Positions 19,073 to 32,706 of a stretch of DNA of 64,000 nucleotides are shown here, one piece after another. Source of the stretch: Heterobilharzia americana. Its lineage: Eukaryota; Platyhelminthes; Trematoda; Strigeidida; Schistosomatidae. Where the stretch lies: NCBI GenBank assembly GCA_944470555.2, contig OX104134.1, positions 51,823,890-51,887,889 on the forward strand, written 5' to 3'. A model generated the notes under the pieces. The model did not search any database. It had not been told where the DNA came from and saw only the letters and a list, made by a program, of their open reading frames with translations. Made by a program: the position numbers and the translations under genes. The number at the start of each line of letters is the position of its first letter. Within the stretch, counting starts at the first letter, position 1.

Positions 19073-20810
19073 TTAAGAAATCGATAGCACTCCCTGGAGC
19101 ATCAGCATTTTATCTAGAATATGAAGTTGCGTAGGTTTCGCAGTTACTGCCCACGCCCAGTCATCTAGGCGTTCGGAGGGCCTACTTTGTTGGGAGTAGT
19201 AGAACTTAGTTGTGTTGGACATGAGGATTTGTTTAGTGGACGGCTGAACTGAACAGGTGATCTTCAAGCCTTCATTTCGACGAGGAGTTCGCCTGATGTT
19301 TGGGAGAACTCATGAGAAGGGAAGTAGGCATATATGCTCCGAATTTTTTACCTCAGTTGCGCGCGCTTGGTTAGTTGATTCATAGCAGCCTGCCTGCCAG
19401 GACTAAAGTTGTTGGCCAGATGAAAATGATGAGTCATGAAGAATCTTGAGAAGGAAGGTGAGGTCGATTCTCAGCCGCCCCATCCAAAGTGGTTGAAACT
19501 TAAGGAATGTACATCTAGACATGTGGGCTGTCCATATTCACATCTGAGCGGGCCAGATGTGAGATATGTCTGGACACTTTCTATCCCAGATTTGTCATCA
19601 TTAAAGATACCACCGCAGGGGTGGTCTCGTACTAGTCTTGTAAGGTAGGAGTTTTACCTCGCAGCTGGACAAGTTGCAGATTATACAAACTAGAAGAATT
19701 CTTGACTTTCGGGCCTGAGTAGCTACTTGTTTAGTGAATATCAAGTCACCGGAATGTCTCGGGCCTAAGTTGGCCACACTTTGAAGGCTAGGTAGCTTCT
19801 TAGCATGCACACCTAGTCACACGCTTAAAGTGTGCACCGAACCATATTCTGACACGCTTGTCTGTTTTGAGTGGGAGCTTCCATGTAGTGGGCCAGTTGA
19901 TCGTCCAGCCTAGTACTATCCGTGCCAGTGTTTGAAAGTAGCTTGAGTTGTCAACGGAGAGCGTACAGACTACCCTCGAGCCTCTGGCAAGCAGAAACGG
20001 TTCGCCATAAGTGAAAATATCACAGTGGTATTTGACAGAGAGAGCGAACAGCAAAGGACCTAGCACACCGCCTTGGATGACACCAAGTATGATGGGTCTA
20101 GGCTTTGAAAGATAGAGCCCAACTCTCACTGCTCGTGAAAAGTTGCGAGGGAAGAATCGGATCCAACCCAGCGGGGGGTATTCTGGTTTTTGATTTTAAG
20201 TTTTTCATAGTAGCAGAGAATTGTCAATGCGGTCATACGCTTTGGGGATGTCAAAACAGAGGTCTAGGATTGACAACGGCTGGTCACGGTTAGTGGTTGT
20301 GCAGTTAAAGAAGTCAGTGACAAATGATGCAAGAACCCAAGGTGACCAAAAGTAATAGCACTGTTTCCTAGCCCATCTTGTGGAACTTTTTCTTTCCCAT
20401 AATTCTACAAGCATCACTGTAATACTCAATGGCCAGCAGTCACGCACTTCGCTCTTTGCACCGCACTCATATTTAAGTAGGATGTCTTCCACTAGTGAAG
20501 GCACGAGGAAGTTTTCAAAGAGGTGCGGCATAGCCTAAGCATCAATATTAAAATATCAGGGCCACCAATTTTGAAGAAACGGAATGATATTCTATCTGCA
20601 CGTGAACCGTAGGAACTTTTGAATGCTCCAGTTGCCTGAATAATGTCATCACATAGAAATTCAATAGCACGAATAAATGGAACGATGGCCACTGGATGCC
20701 ATATTGAGTTTACATCAGAGAAGTCTGATAGCGGCGGGTGGCTAGAATCAAACGTGTTGCTGACTGGCTCCCGCAATTCTCCCGGTTTATTATAAACCTA
20801 ATCGTGGTGG
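19073..20810 (-). mobile_element. CR1-group LINE fragment (reverse transcriptase)
   Basis: Degenerate minus-strand RT pieces appear in the correct order. An RT palm N-terminal part (VPFIRAIEFL, then FKIGGPDIL) lies at 20776-20492. FDIPKAYDRIDNSLLL lies at about 20205-20265. GVIQGGVLGPLLFALSV lies near 20045-20100. A C-terminal RPSERLDDWAWAV block lies at 19073-19267. These match the RT of the CR1-group elements elsewhere in the window. Stops and frameshifts are frequent, and no endonuclease was seen upstream. Confidence 0.65.
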
Positions 20811-20889
20811 ATGAGAAAACTAGCGTTATGGTTCCGCCGCCTTGTCCACTCCCTTAGGAGTTCTGTAGGCGCGCTTACTTTGGAGGGGT

Positions 20890-21240
20890 TGCAGTGGCAC
20901 ATAATTCAACGACGAGAATCAGAATTGGTACCAACCTCTATAGTTTTGTCGGACTCGCTAGGCTGGGGGCGCATGGTCACGCATCCACGCCATCTGGCAC
21001 GTTGTCATGTTACGTTGCCCTGCCGGTAATTGGTCCTCTGGTCAGCTAGTCAGAAGGCATTGGTAATTTGGCACGACCTCAGAATTGTACCATCCCATCT
21101 GGCCATGCTATTGCGTTCTTCCTTGGTTCAGCGTTCGCGGGAACATTACAAGAACGAATGGTCAGTGATCGGTCCCCGAGTTTCTCAAGTTTTCACAAGA
21201 AGAATTCCTAAACAGCTAGTCAGGGCCCGGTGTCGTTCGT
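20890..21240 (+). repeat. Divergent LTR-like block with adjoining internal sequence
   Basis: This plus-strand block aligns with the reverse complement of the 310-bp repeats at 46985-47294 and 49554-49863. Shared stretches include gttacgttgc, tggcacg.cct., ccatc.ga...gctattg.g.tctt and gtgat.ggtccc. Past the repeat end, similarity continues into the internal start of the Gypsy-like element (aattcctaaac at 21202-21212, matching 49526-49536). It is therefore an older member of the same family with LTR and internal start still joined. Confidence 0.55.
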
Positions 21241-24200
21241 GCTTCTGGGGGAGTTTGCAGTCAGTTTCGCTTGATGTTTTTTGGCAGTTTTATTCAGGTG
21301 TTCCTGTTGCCCCCATTCCTCTATATGTCATTCTAGTTTTTCACGCAAATTTGTCTCACATGGGACAAATTTTACGGGTGGGCCGAAATGCGCTATCATC
21401 TTGCAGAGCATGTATGTCGCGTTTATTTTCGCAGAGTAAGACATTGAGACAATAAGCCCCCTTAACTAATGAACCACTTTAAGGTGCGCACCGACAGACA
21501 GTACTCCATCCGAAAAGTTGACGCCTCAGTCCGCCCTATCTTATGTATCTCAGGTACATCAGTTTTCAAGTCTTTGTCCTGTGTGTTCTTAGTAACCTCC
21601 AGTCCCGACTATTTTAGCGTTCATCTCTTCCATACTCACAAAACTACTTGGCTGGCTTTAATATCACCGTGATGCCTACATGAAGTGCGAGTTTTAACTC
21701 ATTTCTTACGATGGTAGCCTCATTCAGTATTTCGTATTTTTCTTCCAGATTCTATTGACTACCTAGGACTTTCAGCCTCAGAAACTTTCACGACACGCTT
21801 AATTTTCTTGCCTACTCGTCTGCACGTACACATGATCGAACGCATAAATGCGCTGCATAACTGATGAAGCTGCTTTTATTCCGCACGCGGGGATGCTCAC
21901 CATTACTTTTTAAAGTTATGAATGAAGTAAAAAAATTTAAAGTCGATACTTTCCGTATTGTAATTTAATTGCTCTTTAGGCTGTGCGTTTGTTGCACTGA
22001 AAGAGGTGCCGTAACGATGAAATTGTTTTTGAACTCCATACAAAGCCTGATATAAAACTGTATCTGAAGCGGGATGAAAGTGCCTTTTTGTAGAGCCATT
22101 CATCTGCTTAGCTTTCATCGTGCTTACTCTAGAGAGGCAAGATCGTCACTTCCAGTATATGGTAACGTGTAAAGATGAATGACGTTCACTGACTTTGGGT
22201 TCTTCAAGTTCAGCTACTCCTGGCTAAGACGTTCGTCGAATGTTGACTGTGGTGGACATTCAGCATTTTCATACTGACTTGGGTAGTGTCCATGGGCTGA
22301 TATAAGAGACAAATTTACCATCAGATATTTAGAATTCTTATTCCTCTCTAGCCGTTTAGCTGAAATGTGTCAGAGTGATTTCATGGTCAGTCGATATTCG
22401 TGTGAATTTCGCCACTTGAGTTCTGTCCTCCCACTACAGACAGCGTTTTTATTGGAAATAGAAGCAAATTAGGGGGTACAGCAGAGGATTTGCCTAAACA
22501 CTGGTGGACAAAGTTTCCACTGATTACCGCTATCAAAGATGCAAGAAGTTTCAGCTGTCACCATTTTGGTTCTGGAGGATGAAACTAAACCCGACTATCA
22601 GTTTCGGGATGGTTAATGAATTTGTGTACTTCCTCGACGATGACCTCAATTCCAACTTATCCGCAAAATGTAACCAGGCTTACATCTTTTAAACGCCCTC
22701 ATCCCGTAAGAGACACAGACCTATTTTTCCTACTGGGAAATATGGCATCAATCGGAATAGCTTCCCTCTCACAGTCAGAAATGGCACCTGTCTGCAACAC
22801 AAATCCTAAGTCGCCAGCTAAACAACCAGAAAAGTATCACAATACCCTACCCGATGAATGACCCATTTCTCCCTTCTCAAAAAATATCACGATAATTAGC
22901 GCAACTAATCCGAGCACTTTAGGATCTTCAATAAGACGATGCAAAGATTACATATCCGGTTCCACGACTCTCTGGGTGAAATATTATTATGGAAATCTTG
23001 GCTAATTTATCTATATTCACATAACTCGAGTTGAGGTGCCAGATGGCATATTTTGTGAGTTTCACTCCTCTAAAGATGCTTGTTTCCATGGTCGACACAT
23101 TCTGTTGCTCTAAAAATACTAGAGGCTGATATTGTTTGCTTAGTGATCACTTTAATACACGTGGTTTCACGACCCTCCCTAACATGTTTCTCGCTTCGCT
23201 TCCTCAGCTTGATCCTGCTTTTGGTTTTGTTGCCGATTTTTTTTCACTCTGCATTTTACTCTTAAGTCTTAAGTTACCCCATGCTTTTTCCCCAGCCCAT
23301 GGGATCTTTGTTCCGTGTGCTTTCGTCCAGAATCAAACGCAACTTCCCTTTCATTTTTGCGGAATTTTGTTTTTTAAGGATGTTCACTCACAACTCGTCT
23401 TCCTTAATATACGAAAGCCACACCCCCAACTTCCTGTAGAATGCTCCTTCCACCATCATCAGCTCCTTTCGCATTTGTGCAAAATAACGTTGAAAAAATG
23501 TGATAGTATTATTTAAACATGAACGTAGAGTGGCACGCAAAGGTATCGTAAACTACCTACCGGTAAATACTACAAACTTGAACTTACTAACCCCTGTGGT
23601 CAACAGCCCCCAGTAATTAAACGGTCTTACTTTGCTGAAGCTGTTCTCACCGCTTCCTATTTCTTCTGGGTTTCCCATAATGGTGATGCCATAGACCCAG
23701 TCATTGGGACGGTCACACTTTACTCATACATCGGTATGCAGCACTGTTGATTGCAATACACAGAAAAGAGTGTTACTTTTTGAAGTGTGTCTTTCCTTCT
23801 CCCAGCATTATGTCACCGGTCAGGGAAACTCTGCATCACCAGTCCTACTTTTCCTGTGATAATCATAAAAGATATCCTGAGAAACCTCCATACCACATCG
23901 CAGTTTACGTACCAGTGGGTTTTGCAACAGGTAGACTTTCAGTGCATTCAAACCATTAAGGTTCTGCCGATTGTGAGTTTTTGGTTCTATAATACAGTAA
24001 TCTATTGCAAATTCTATGAACTTTATACCATTTGCAACCCTTGTTATCCCCTTATGGCACTTATCCCACTGTAAATACCGCCCCTAGTTTAGCCTGCCCG
24101 ACCAAAGTGTTCATTCTAATCCACAATACTTTTTTTAGAGCTCCGTGTTAACTAGTGATTCCCCTCCCAAGAGAATTTTATTTTGCTGCAACTATTCGGG

Positions 24201-25580
24201 ACATGAGGGCTTGTTTCATTTGAAATTCACTTGGTGTATTTTATTTAATGGAAACTTTGGATGTGAATGTATATTTCTTGTCACTTTTCCATATAGCCAA
24301 CATGCTGTTGCTCGTGAAAGTGGCCTGATTATGTTTCAGAAATAAACGTTAGCATCAGAACAGTTACAATCAGCGTAGTTTGCTTTTTGTTGCCAGAATT
24401 TTCAGGAAAATCTTGAACCACTGCTACATCACTTACAATTTAAAATTGGCAAACGTTATTTGAACAAAAAGCTTATTTTTCACCTTACCCAAATATCCCG
24501 GGAGAGAAATATCTCCAGTCCAGAAGCCCGGCAGCAGCTTCATTAGTTACCTGTTATTCGTCGGGATAAATCATTCACGTTGACCGGAATTACTTTCGTG
24601 AATTGACATTTACGTCAAGACTGTTTGCATACTCCATTTCTACGGGAATACCTTGACCCTTTTGCCGAACGTTTTTCGAACCTTCTGAAAAATCAGCACT
24701 CTTTGGACACAATGAAGGACAGAAATGTGTGTGAGTGGAGGTACAGCCTCTGAAATCTTCACTCACAAATCGTTGTAAATGTATTTCTGGTTGCGATTCT
24801 AGAATAACATTGCTGGGCAGCCAAGATAGTGAAATATAAAACGCATATGAATCGCACAGGTTGAAGAATAAATAATTCAATGGATTGGTATCTGCAAGCG
24901 TACTATCAGTTTGTGTGAGGAAGCAAGCTTTCAGCAAGACATAAAGAGTATGAAAACTAGTTGAAGTATCTGAGTCGATCACAAGTGCCGCAAGTTATGC
25001 CAAAGCAAACGTTTTTCTGATAGGAATGTTTGATATGCCATGTAAAAATTTACCAGAGAAAAGACATTGAAATAAACTCAGATGTTTAAGCTAGTTCCTC
25101 ATCTTGCAGGTGAGCCTTAAAATGTGTCACTGAAAACAGTTTTTTTAAAAATACACCTCTGAAATCAGTTGAGAGTTCGGAGAAGCACGAGTGAACAGGT
25201 ATACTTGCACCGACAATTCAGCCTTTCTGTAGAATAAATTCAATCAAATTTCTCGGAATCATTTTCCTGAGGCAGGAAGGATTTGATTTTTCATGCCGAT
25301 TTTAAGGGAGTAGGTAAAGCCTTTATGCCTCTGCCCATTTCTGAAGGTCTGCGAATTGCAGTTTAGGAGCGACGACAAAATACACACTAAGCATAGAAAG
25401 TTATATTGGACACTTCGATAAGGATACTGCATAATCACGACTATGATAAATGACGGCACGTTCTATTTTACGTCTACTAGTCTCCAATGCGAGCTTTAAG
25501 AAGGAAAATACCCCTTTAAAAAGACATTGCAGAGTTAAGATTGGTAGTGGGTTCGCTATTTATACAACAAAACAACCGAC
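21241..25580. other. No recognised feature
   Basis: Only short, unassignable frames were found, the longest at 23136-23516 (+) and 24590-24982 (-). Neither shows a domain pattern, convincing splice sites or similarity within the window. This is probably old repeat or intergenic DNA. Confidence 0.4.
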
Positions 25581-26279
25581 AGCTGCTACCCTAACGTGGT
25601 GGTCGGGTTGCATATCACAATGTCCCAACGAGCTATGCTGGTGGAACGCTTGTTCCCTCGAGGTCCTACCATACCAGAAAGGTCTGTTGGATAGTGGATA
25701 GACGAAAAGCAGTTACCGTTGTGGTGTAAATTGCTACACCATGATGTGGGTCTGAGGGCGAAGTCGTGCTGCTGCTAGCTGGATGGGGTGTGACAGCAGT
25801 AAGGTGTCTTCCTTGGATGACCAGCAGTGCCATGCTGATGCTGCCTTCTCAGTGGAAGGGGGGTTAGGAAAAGTCGGCCCCAAAGATACACTCCACCACG
25901 CCCCACGGTCTGCCGGGCCGGCGGTGTTGGTTCACTTGTCGTTTCCTTTCGACCATCCGGCCCCAAAAATACAAAAGTTCAAAATAATCATACTCAAAAG
26001 GCTTCATGTTACAGGCCTCAAGCAGATGTCCAATGGGCTCTGTGGCCACACAAATCTCTTTCAGGTACCTTAAGAAGAAATAGCCCTTCACGTGTGGGCA
26101 GCCGGGAAGTGTCAACCGCCCTCACAACTCTATCAGCACTCAAGTTTCCTCTGACCGCTATCCACCCCCCATCACTACCTGATCTTCCTTCACGTCTTTC
26201 AATTAACAATACCACATCATCTTCAATTTCCCATAGCTGTGTAGCCTTCGACGACTGAGTTCACAGAACTGCGTCCTTG

Positions 26280-27172
26280 GTCTCTTTAAACCAGGCTCCA
26301 AATTACATATTGGAGCCTTCAGTGTCCACACCCTCTGTCAAATTGATCAACAAGCTTCGTTGGCAAAGACTCTAGCAACTCGGGGCACGGATTTGTGCTG
26401 TGTTTTTGAGACACACATACAGGACCCAGGTGCGGTTATTCATCTAACCTCTCCTGGCCAATCTGGTGAATCCGCGGAATTCATCCTTCTAGTTTCTGGA
26501 GATTCCATAGCTTACTCTCGTGGTCTTGCAGGTGTAGGCATAGCACTAAGCACTAGGGCAGAAAACTCATTATTAGATTGGATCTCAGTTGATAGTCGCC
26601 TCTGCACTATGAGGCTGAATGGCACAATGAGAAACAAAAGGAATAGTGAGACTCACCGTTGTCTCTTTGTAATCTCTGTCTACGCACCCACTGACTGCAG
26701 TTCGGATGAAGTGAAGGACGAATTCTACCGTAAACTGTCTAACCCCCTCTCGAACGCCAAATGCTCGGGCGTAGTGGTTGTTGCAGGTGATTTCAACGCA
26801 CAGGTGTGCAGACTGAGTGAGACAGAGAGTCGCTTAGGTGGCACTTTCGGAATCCCGACTGAACGTACAGATAACGGTGATCGCCAAATACAACTATGAT
26901 CAGATAACCGCCTGTTTTTAGCTAGCACCAATTTCAGACTTAAAGAAAGACACCTTTTGACGTGGTGTCCACCGAGTTCAACTCAGCGATGGACACAGAG
27001 AGACCACATTGCTATTAGTCATCACAGGAGAGGATCGGTGGAAGACTGCAGCTCTTTCTGGGGTACATACTTGGACAGCTATCATGCGTTGGTCCGAGCA
27101 CGTATATGCCTGCGTCTCAATGGACGATCACCCATTCAGAAAAAGCTTGTTGCCATCTTCACTCAGCTGTAA
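26280..27172 (+). pseudogene. LINE-B endonuclease
   Basis: The domain starts at LHIGAFSVHTL. It continues with CCVFETHIQD (catalytic Glu), GLAGVGIAL, VISVYAPTD, VVAGDFNAQV (Asp-Asn) and RWTQRDHIAIS (terminal Asp-His), followed by RGSVEDCSSFWG. Most catalytic landmarks are present. A TGA at 26897-26899 interrupts the frame between QL and SDNR, and a frame change lies near 27150, so the copy is dead. The nearest usable initiator is unclear because the frame is open upstream. Confidence 0.78.
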
Positions 27173-27202
27173 AAGCAGCACTGAAGACTAACCGACTCCA
27201 GA

Positions 27203-27660
27203 ATGGTGTCTAAAAAGAGCCAGTGGATAGCAACAGCTTCTTCCAAACTAATGGATGCACGTGAACGCATACGCGCAGGCTCTGAGTGCAATGGAGAGCG
27301 AGCGCAACTTAAAAGTGGACTGATGAAAAGTCTACGCAACGATCGCCAACAGTGGTGGGCAACGAAGGCTAAAGAGATGGAAAAGGCAGCGGCGATCGGT
27401 AAAAGTGGACAGTTGTTTAGACTTATTAAAGAGACTGGAGGGAAAGGGTCGACAACAGTTAGTGAGACTGTAGGGAGAAGGACGGATCTGCGATTCACTC
27501 GCAGGGGAGACGACCGGAACAATGGGCAGGACACTTCGGGGAACAGTTTAACTGGCGTCCAGCCACCATTGCGTTGCCTGCTATCCAGTCAGATCCTGGA
27601 TGGAACATTGAGATAGGTCCTCCGACACTAGGGGAAGTCGAAAAGGCCCTACCTTCAACT
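27203..27660 (+). pseudogene. LINE-B endonuclease-RT linker
   Basis: This basic, helical linker runs from WIATASSKLMDARERIRAG through QQWWATKAKEMEKAAAIG to LFRLIKETGG. It corresponds to 35100-35525, where it leads directly into an RT domain. A one-base loss after SETVG shifts the frame in this copy. Confidence 0.75.
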
Positions 27661-28784
27661 GCCCCTCCAATGAGACTCACTCAAGCAACAATGAGCTTAC
27701 GAACTGACATAAGAATATTTCGCCTTAAAAACCAATTTTTTGTCTTTTGCATAACCCAAGTTGATATCAATGGACCGACCGAAAGTGTCTCCGCATCATG
27801 CTTTCCCTAGGTCTGGGACAGCTGATATTCCAACTGCAAGCACATCAGCACGTCTCTGGTGCATTGTGTGCGCGAACTCTAACAATCCAAAGTTATTTGG
27901 TAAATATAAACCACCACCGCCAATAACTGGCCGCATTCCTCACAACTCTGACCAAATTGCCCCCGGGCTACAGCCGGACAGTAAAGTCACTCTTTTGTGT
28001 AGTAAACCACCTTATCATAAAGGTAATAGGTGTTTTTAAGCCACGAACCGCCATATAAGGCAGTTTCACTCTACTTCCTCTGCAAAGCGTAACAATGACC
28101 GCTTAGTCGTTGCGCAACCTCCACCTGAACCTTACTTTAGTGACCATTACGATGATACCAGAGTGTTTGCTAAAGTAACATCAACGCTCCCAAAAAAGCA
28201 GAATCGCAAACCGTTTGCAAGGAAAACACATTATTGTATTGGTAAACCAAGCTATCGCCAAACGCCTGCTCTGAATCCCCCTACAGCAGGCAAAAGTAGT
28301 CAGTGTACTCGATCCACCACTGAATGTAACCACCGTGACTATGTGACACGTACTCTTGAACCCATCAAAAGCTTTCAAACGCCGCAACAGAATTTTTGGC
28401 GTTACCTTTAGTAAGCCAGATGGTCCAGTCAGTCTCCAGCCACATGCTGAACGAGACCTCAAAACGTCACTGGGAACCTGACGCAATCATACCTCCTTTG
28501 CACCCGCTAAGTTAACATCCACACCGAACACTGAAAATAAAAGTAAAGGCAAGCTGATCCTTGACCCTAGTGGATATGCGTTGGAAAGGTGCCACATGGC
28601 CACGAATTATCCGAGTACCCCAGTCTCTCTTTCTTAATCACCTGATCTGCTTAAGGTTGATGTTGAAACGGTCTATATTTCTAACTCCGCTATTTCCCTA
28701 TTAAAGTGTCCTATACCACTGCCTTTTAATGTTAGCACAAATCACTTACCTGATACCTCAAAACTTACCTGTAGCCAGCACTCT

Positions 28785-29633
28785 ATGCTTCCTAACGACA
28801 TTAGTAAGTCGTTCTTTCAAGATATTTGCGGTTGCTTTCAACTATTAGGGAGTTCATTTTCTGTGTGCCTAATAAATGCCCGGTCAATCTGCAATAAGAT
28901 GTCCAGTTTGGCTGCACTTGCGTTGTTATGCTCCCCTTCAATCATCGTGGTGACTGAGGCATGGTACACCTCAGATATTTCTGACTCAAGCATTTGCCTC
29001 GACAACTACACACTTCTTCGTGGTGATGGGACACGTGGCCGTGGGGTGGTTGTGTCATGTATATCAGCCCATCTATAGATTCCACGCAGTGTAAAAGATT
29101 CTGTCTGGGTTATTTTGAAGCCCGCTAGCCGTCTATCTCTCCTTTTCGGGTGCGTGTATCGTCCTTCCAATTCCGAGTATGACAACTTGTCAGAAACCTT
29201 TAGGTTTATTGCCTCTATATCATTTGCAGGAACGATTATATGCGGGGACTTTAACACGCGAGAAATCTCTTGGTACCCCACAAAGGCTCCCAAACAATAC
29301 GAATCTTCTGTCCACTGTCTTGGGTCTGACGGGTGGCCTCAATATGTTCGAAGTCCAACTAGACTGCGTAATGTTTGAGACTTAGTCTTCGCTAACAACC
29401 TCATTCCTCCTATGGTACATGTCGACCATCGATTCCCAGGAAATGACCGTAACATTGTAGTTTTATGTCCAAATTTTGAGTCTACTGTTAACCCTAGGAG
29501 ACGGCTAATACAGTACAGAAGCTGCCGTGACGCTGACTGGAAGGACTTTCGGTTTTTACTAAGGTGTTTAGATTTTGAAGATTACTTTACCAGTACGTCT
29601 ATGGAAGCACTGACAACTGTTGTTACATCGTAA
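28785..29633 (+). pseudogene. CR1-group endonuclease
   Basis: Successive frames give SVCLINARSICNKM, then IIVVTEAWY (catalytic Glu), then LLFGCVYRPSNS, then GTIICGDFN (Asp-Asn), and then a region ending HVDHRFPGNDRN in place of the usual Ser-Asp-His. A stop falls at about 29037 and a frameshift near 29300. Confidence 0.7.
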
Positions 29634-30225
29634 CTTATGCAATAATCGTGATTATTTTGCACCAGAAAGAACATTAAGTCTATGATCCCGAAAATGCTGT
29701 TTATTCCAACTTCCCTTCGAAGTCGACTTCGGAAACATGCCACCCTTTTTCATAAGCAACATGACTTTTCTTCACTAGTCACGATGTCTAACATTTGTGC
29801 TTATGCTGATGCCTCAAGTGCACATGAAGCCATCGGACAGGAATGTCAAGCTCCATCTTCCGGCAATAAAGATTCTCTAACGAAGATTTCCAAGTCCAGA
29901 CTGAAGTCACCTAAATCCAAAACGATTAAACGTATTATTAGCAACGGTCAGGTACACAACGACCCTAAGCAAATTGTGGAGATTTTCAGTAACCACTTTG
30001 ATGCCTCGGTAGTAAATGACAGTAATGCATTTGGGTTGCAACGGTCAGTATCACCTTCTTCTAGAAACCAAAAAGAAAGGTCTACAGTGCAAGATATTTC
30101 TGCGGCGATTAACACTCTAAAGCTTCTTCTTTCTGATGGTTCAGATGGGATACCTGATGTTGTCATTAAAAACGGAGGTGAAGGCATACCTCTGTTGTTT
30201 CTGAAGTTATTTTCTATGTCACTCA

Positions 30226-31318
30226 ATGGTTCTTGTTGCCCCTCCATCTGGAAAGCTACCTGTCATCCCCACTCATAAATCCGGGCGAACTGCACATTTG
30301 GATAATTACCGTCCTATTAATCTCACATCGGTGGTTTCCAGAGTCATGGAGAAAATTATAAAAAATAGTGTAGTAGATTACCGATTCGATGACAACTTAT
30401 TATCGGCTTCGTAGCATGGGCTTTTAAAAACCAGATCCCGTGACACCTGCGTGGTAGACTGTCTCGAAGATATCACGTGAGGGCGCGACCAAGGCTTTTT
30501 TCTTGCTGAACTGTTTTTCGACTTCAAGAAGGCATTTGATAAGGTGCCCCACCAGAGACTGCTCATGAAGCTCAGGTCATTGGGTGTGGAAAACCCCTTA
30601 CATAACTGCTTTGCACCGTTCCTTCATGAACGCTCTCGGGTAGTTAAAGTAAACGATTGCCTTTCCGACCCTCGACCAATTACAAGTGGTGTGGTGCGGG
30701 GAAGTGTTCTCGGCCCACTTCTCTTTCTCAGGTATATTAATAACATTTGTAAAGTTATTAGACATGGAAAACCATATCTTTATGCTGTCGACCTGAAGAC
30801 TGTTTACAGCTTCCAGTATGGTACAGTTATTGAAGGTCTGTCGGCAGCTCAAGCAGATTCAAATAATCTACCTGAGTGGAGTTAGTGGCAACTTGGATTC
30901 AACCATGAAAAATGTGGAATTCTATACCTCGAGAAGTATTATCCTATCAATACGCTATCCATTGGAGATTATGAAATTCAGATACCCAATAAGGTTTGCG
31001 ACCTCAGCGTCCAATATTCTGGTAACCTTAACTTCAAAAAGTATGTCACAGCTATCGTCTAAAAATAGAAGATTATCAGGTTTCCTTCTGAAGAGCTTCC
31101 ATAAAAGAGGGGCCAAACTTGCCCTTTTTAAGTTATGCATTGGACCGATACTGGAATATAGCTCATTCTGTTTTTCTAACATGAACAAAACTGACAAATC
31201 ACGACTTGAATACTTCCAAAGGAGTTTCACCAGACGATTATTGAGTTACATTGGCGATGTAGACTATATAGATAGTGCACTATACTGTCCATTGAACCGC
31301 TATGAAGACGACGTCTAA
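30226..31318 (+). pseudogene. CR1-group reverse transcriptase with altered catalytic box
   Basis: RT blocks are in order: LDNYRPINLTSVVSRVMEKI, then LFFDFKKAFDKVPHQRLL, then ITSGVVRGSVLGPLLFLRYIN, then the catalytic box YAVD at 30781-30792, then the thumb and C-terminal part RLEYFQRSFTRRLL. Valine replaces the first catalytic aspartate. Stops occur after LLSAS (about 30412) and PEWS (about 30883). Even without the stops, this domain could not polymerise. Confidence 0.8.
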
Positions 31319-31660
31319 AAAACAACTTAGTTCCTTTGTACAAAACTTTGCATGGTCTGTCATACTGTTCCTCCCCACCCGCTTGGAGATGTGTACCGCC
31401 ATTTGACCTTAGAAATCATACACTGACGTTGTCAATAGAAAGATGCGATTAACAGGTCAGATGCCAATTCTTTACTACATATTACAGCTTAATCTGGGAT
31501 AGGCACCCCGTAATTGTATACAGCAGCACCTCTGTGTCACAGTTTAAGCGCCTTATCAACTTGCTTTTAAGTTCAGATGATATCTCCGGTCTGTTTGTAG
31601 ATAGATGTCTTTCAGCAGAGGCACTGAGAGATGGCGCTGTAGGACCCTAGTGTCTCCAAG

Positions 31661-32474
31661 ATAGTGAAATTGATAGTAACTTAAGAATCAATATAGGAGT
31701 GATGTCTCTCTGCGGTCTATTCAATGAGTTAAATAGTTCTTAATTTGGAACGATGAGGACAGTGTGTATCAGGCAGTTTCCCCTCTGCTGTATAGCCGGT
31801 ACCATCGTATTAGGTTGGCCCACATGGTAAACAGGATACTCATCTGACTGAAAACGACGTCCAAATCCACTAAGTTGTACTGCAGAAAAGTCTGTCCCCG
31901 AAATTCCTCGCAAACGTCAATACATCATATCGTCTTTCCACACACCATGACTCCCACTAATTCACTTCTTCACACCGAAACTTCGTACTCAGAGGCCTCT
32001 GCATACACCCGGATGCATGATGACTACTTTTCCTTGTCTCTCAACTTCCCAATTAGACGTCTCGACTGATATGCTCCGCCGTCCAGACAAATGGTTCCAG
32101 TGCTGTACTTTGTGTTTATCGTGCATAAGTCAGACTACTATCTCGACATAGTTTATTACTGAAAAGGTAGATAATTGTGCAACAACTCTTGAGTCTACAT
32201 CCGATCTCTCTTTCTTTGGTTACTGTGTCCATATCCTATCTCTCATTGACTTAAGCAAGCAATAAGTTGTTCCATACCCATGTTTCTTTTCCTTTTTCAC
32301 AGGCAGATTCACAATTAAACTGCTGCATACTCATCAATTTGACGGTTCACCTCAAATTTATGGCTCAGTTGGGATTGTTCCTAAAAATGTTGGCATTACA
32401 TGCTGTTTGTATCCAAACACGCAGGCTCTCCGACCAGTAGCACGCACTCACCTCATAGAGAAGAGAACCTGAAC
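31661..32474. other. No recognised feature
   Basis: There is no diagnostic frame. The first part may be the 3' untranslated region of the preceding LINE. Confidence 0.4.
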
Positions 32475-32706
32475 TGACCTCCAATATCCGATATCCAATA
32501 TTGATAGTGCGAGCGTAGAAAACTGGTAGTTTTTGATCTCTCGCGTCTAGTTCTTAGGGCTTGGTTCCAGTTGTTCGGTTTACTCCTGCAGTGGACGAGG
32601 AAATCCCCTCTGCTTTCTTGCTTTTAGCTTCGGTGAGGTGGATGTTTTGTGGGTTAGTAGGTTGTAATTTGTAGAGTGATTAGGGAGCTACGGGTTGCTG
32701 GGAAGT

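Larger units (their letters stand above)
25581..27660 (+). mobile_element. 'LINE-B' non-LTR retrotransposon, copy 1 (5' part)
   Basis: The 5' untranslated region (25581-26280) matches the 5' region of the minus-strand copy at 52985-55240, starting at the same agctgctacc. Endonuclease and linker regions follow. The copy ends near 27660 inside the linker, before the RT, where it meets another LINE. The linker (27170-27650) is nearly identical to 35039-35525. Confidence 0.8.
27661..31660 (+). mobile_element. CR1-group LINE, long degenerate plus-strand copy
   Basis: This copy has an ORF1-like region (about 27665-28650, weakly supported), an endonuclease (28785-29633), a linker (29682-30278) and RT with C-terminal region (30226 to about 31660). 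It begins where LINE-B copy 1 is cut, which suggests insertion into that element. Many stops and shifts are present. Confidence 0.75.

Noticed and set aside
23136..23516. 126-codon plus-strand frame
   Set aside because: No domain, splice or duplication evidence was found, and its hydrophobic composition could be chance in T-rich DNA.
24590..24982. 130-codon minus-strand frame
   Set aside because: No recognisable motif or neighbouring exon supports it as a gene.
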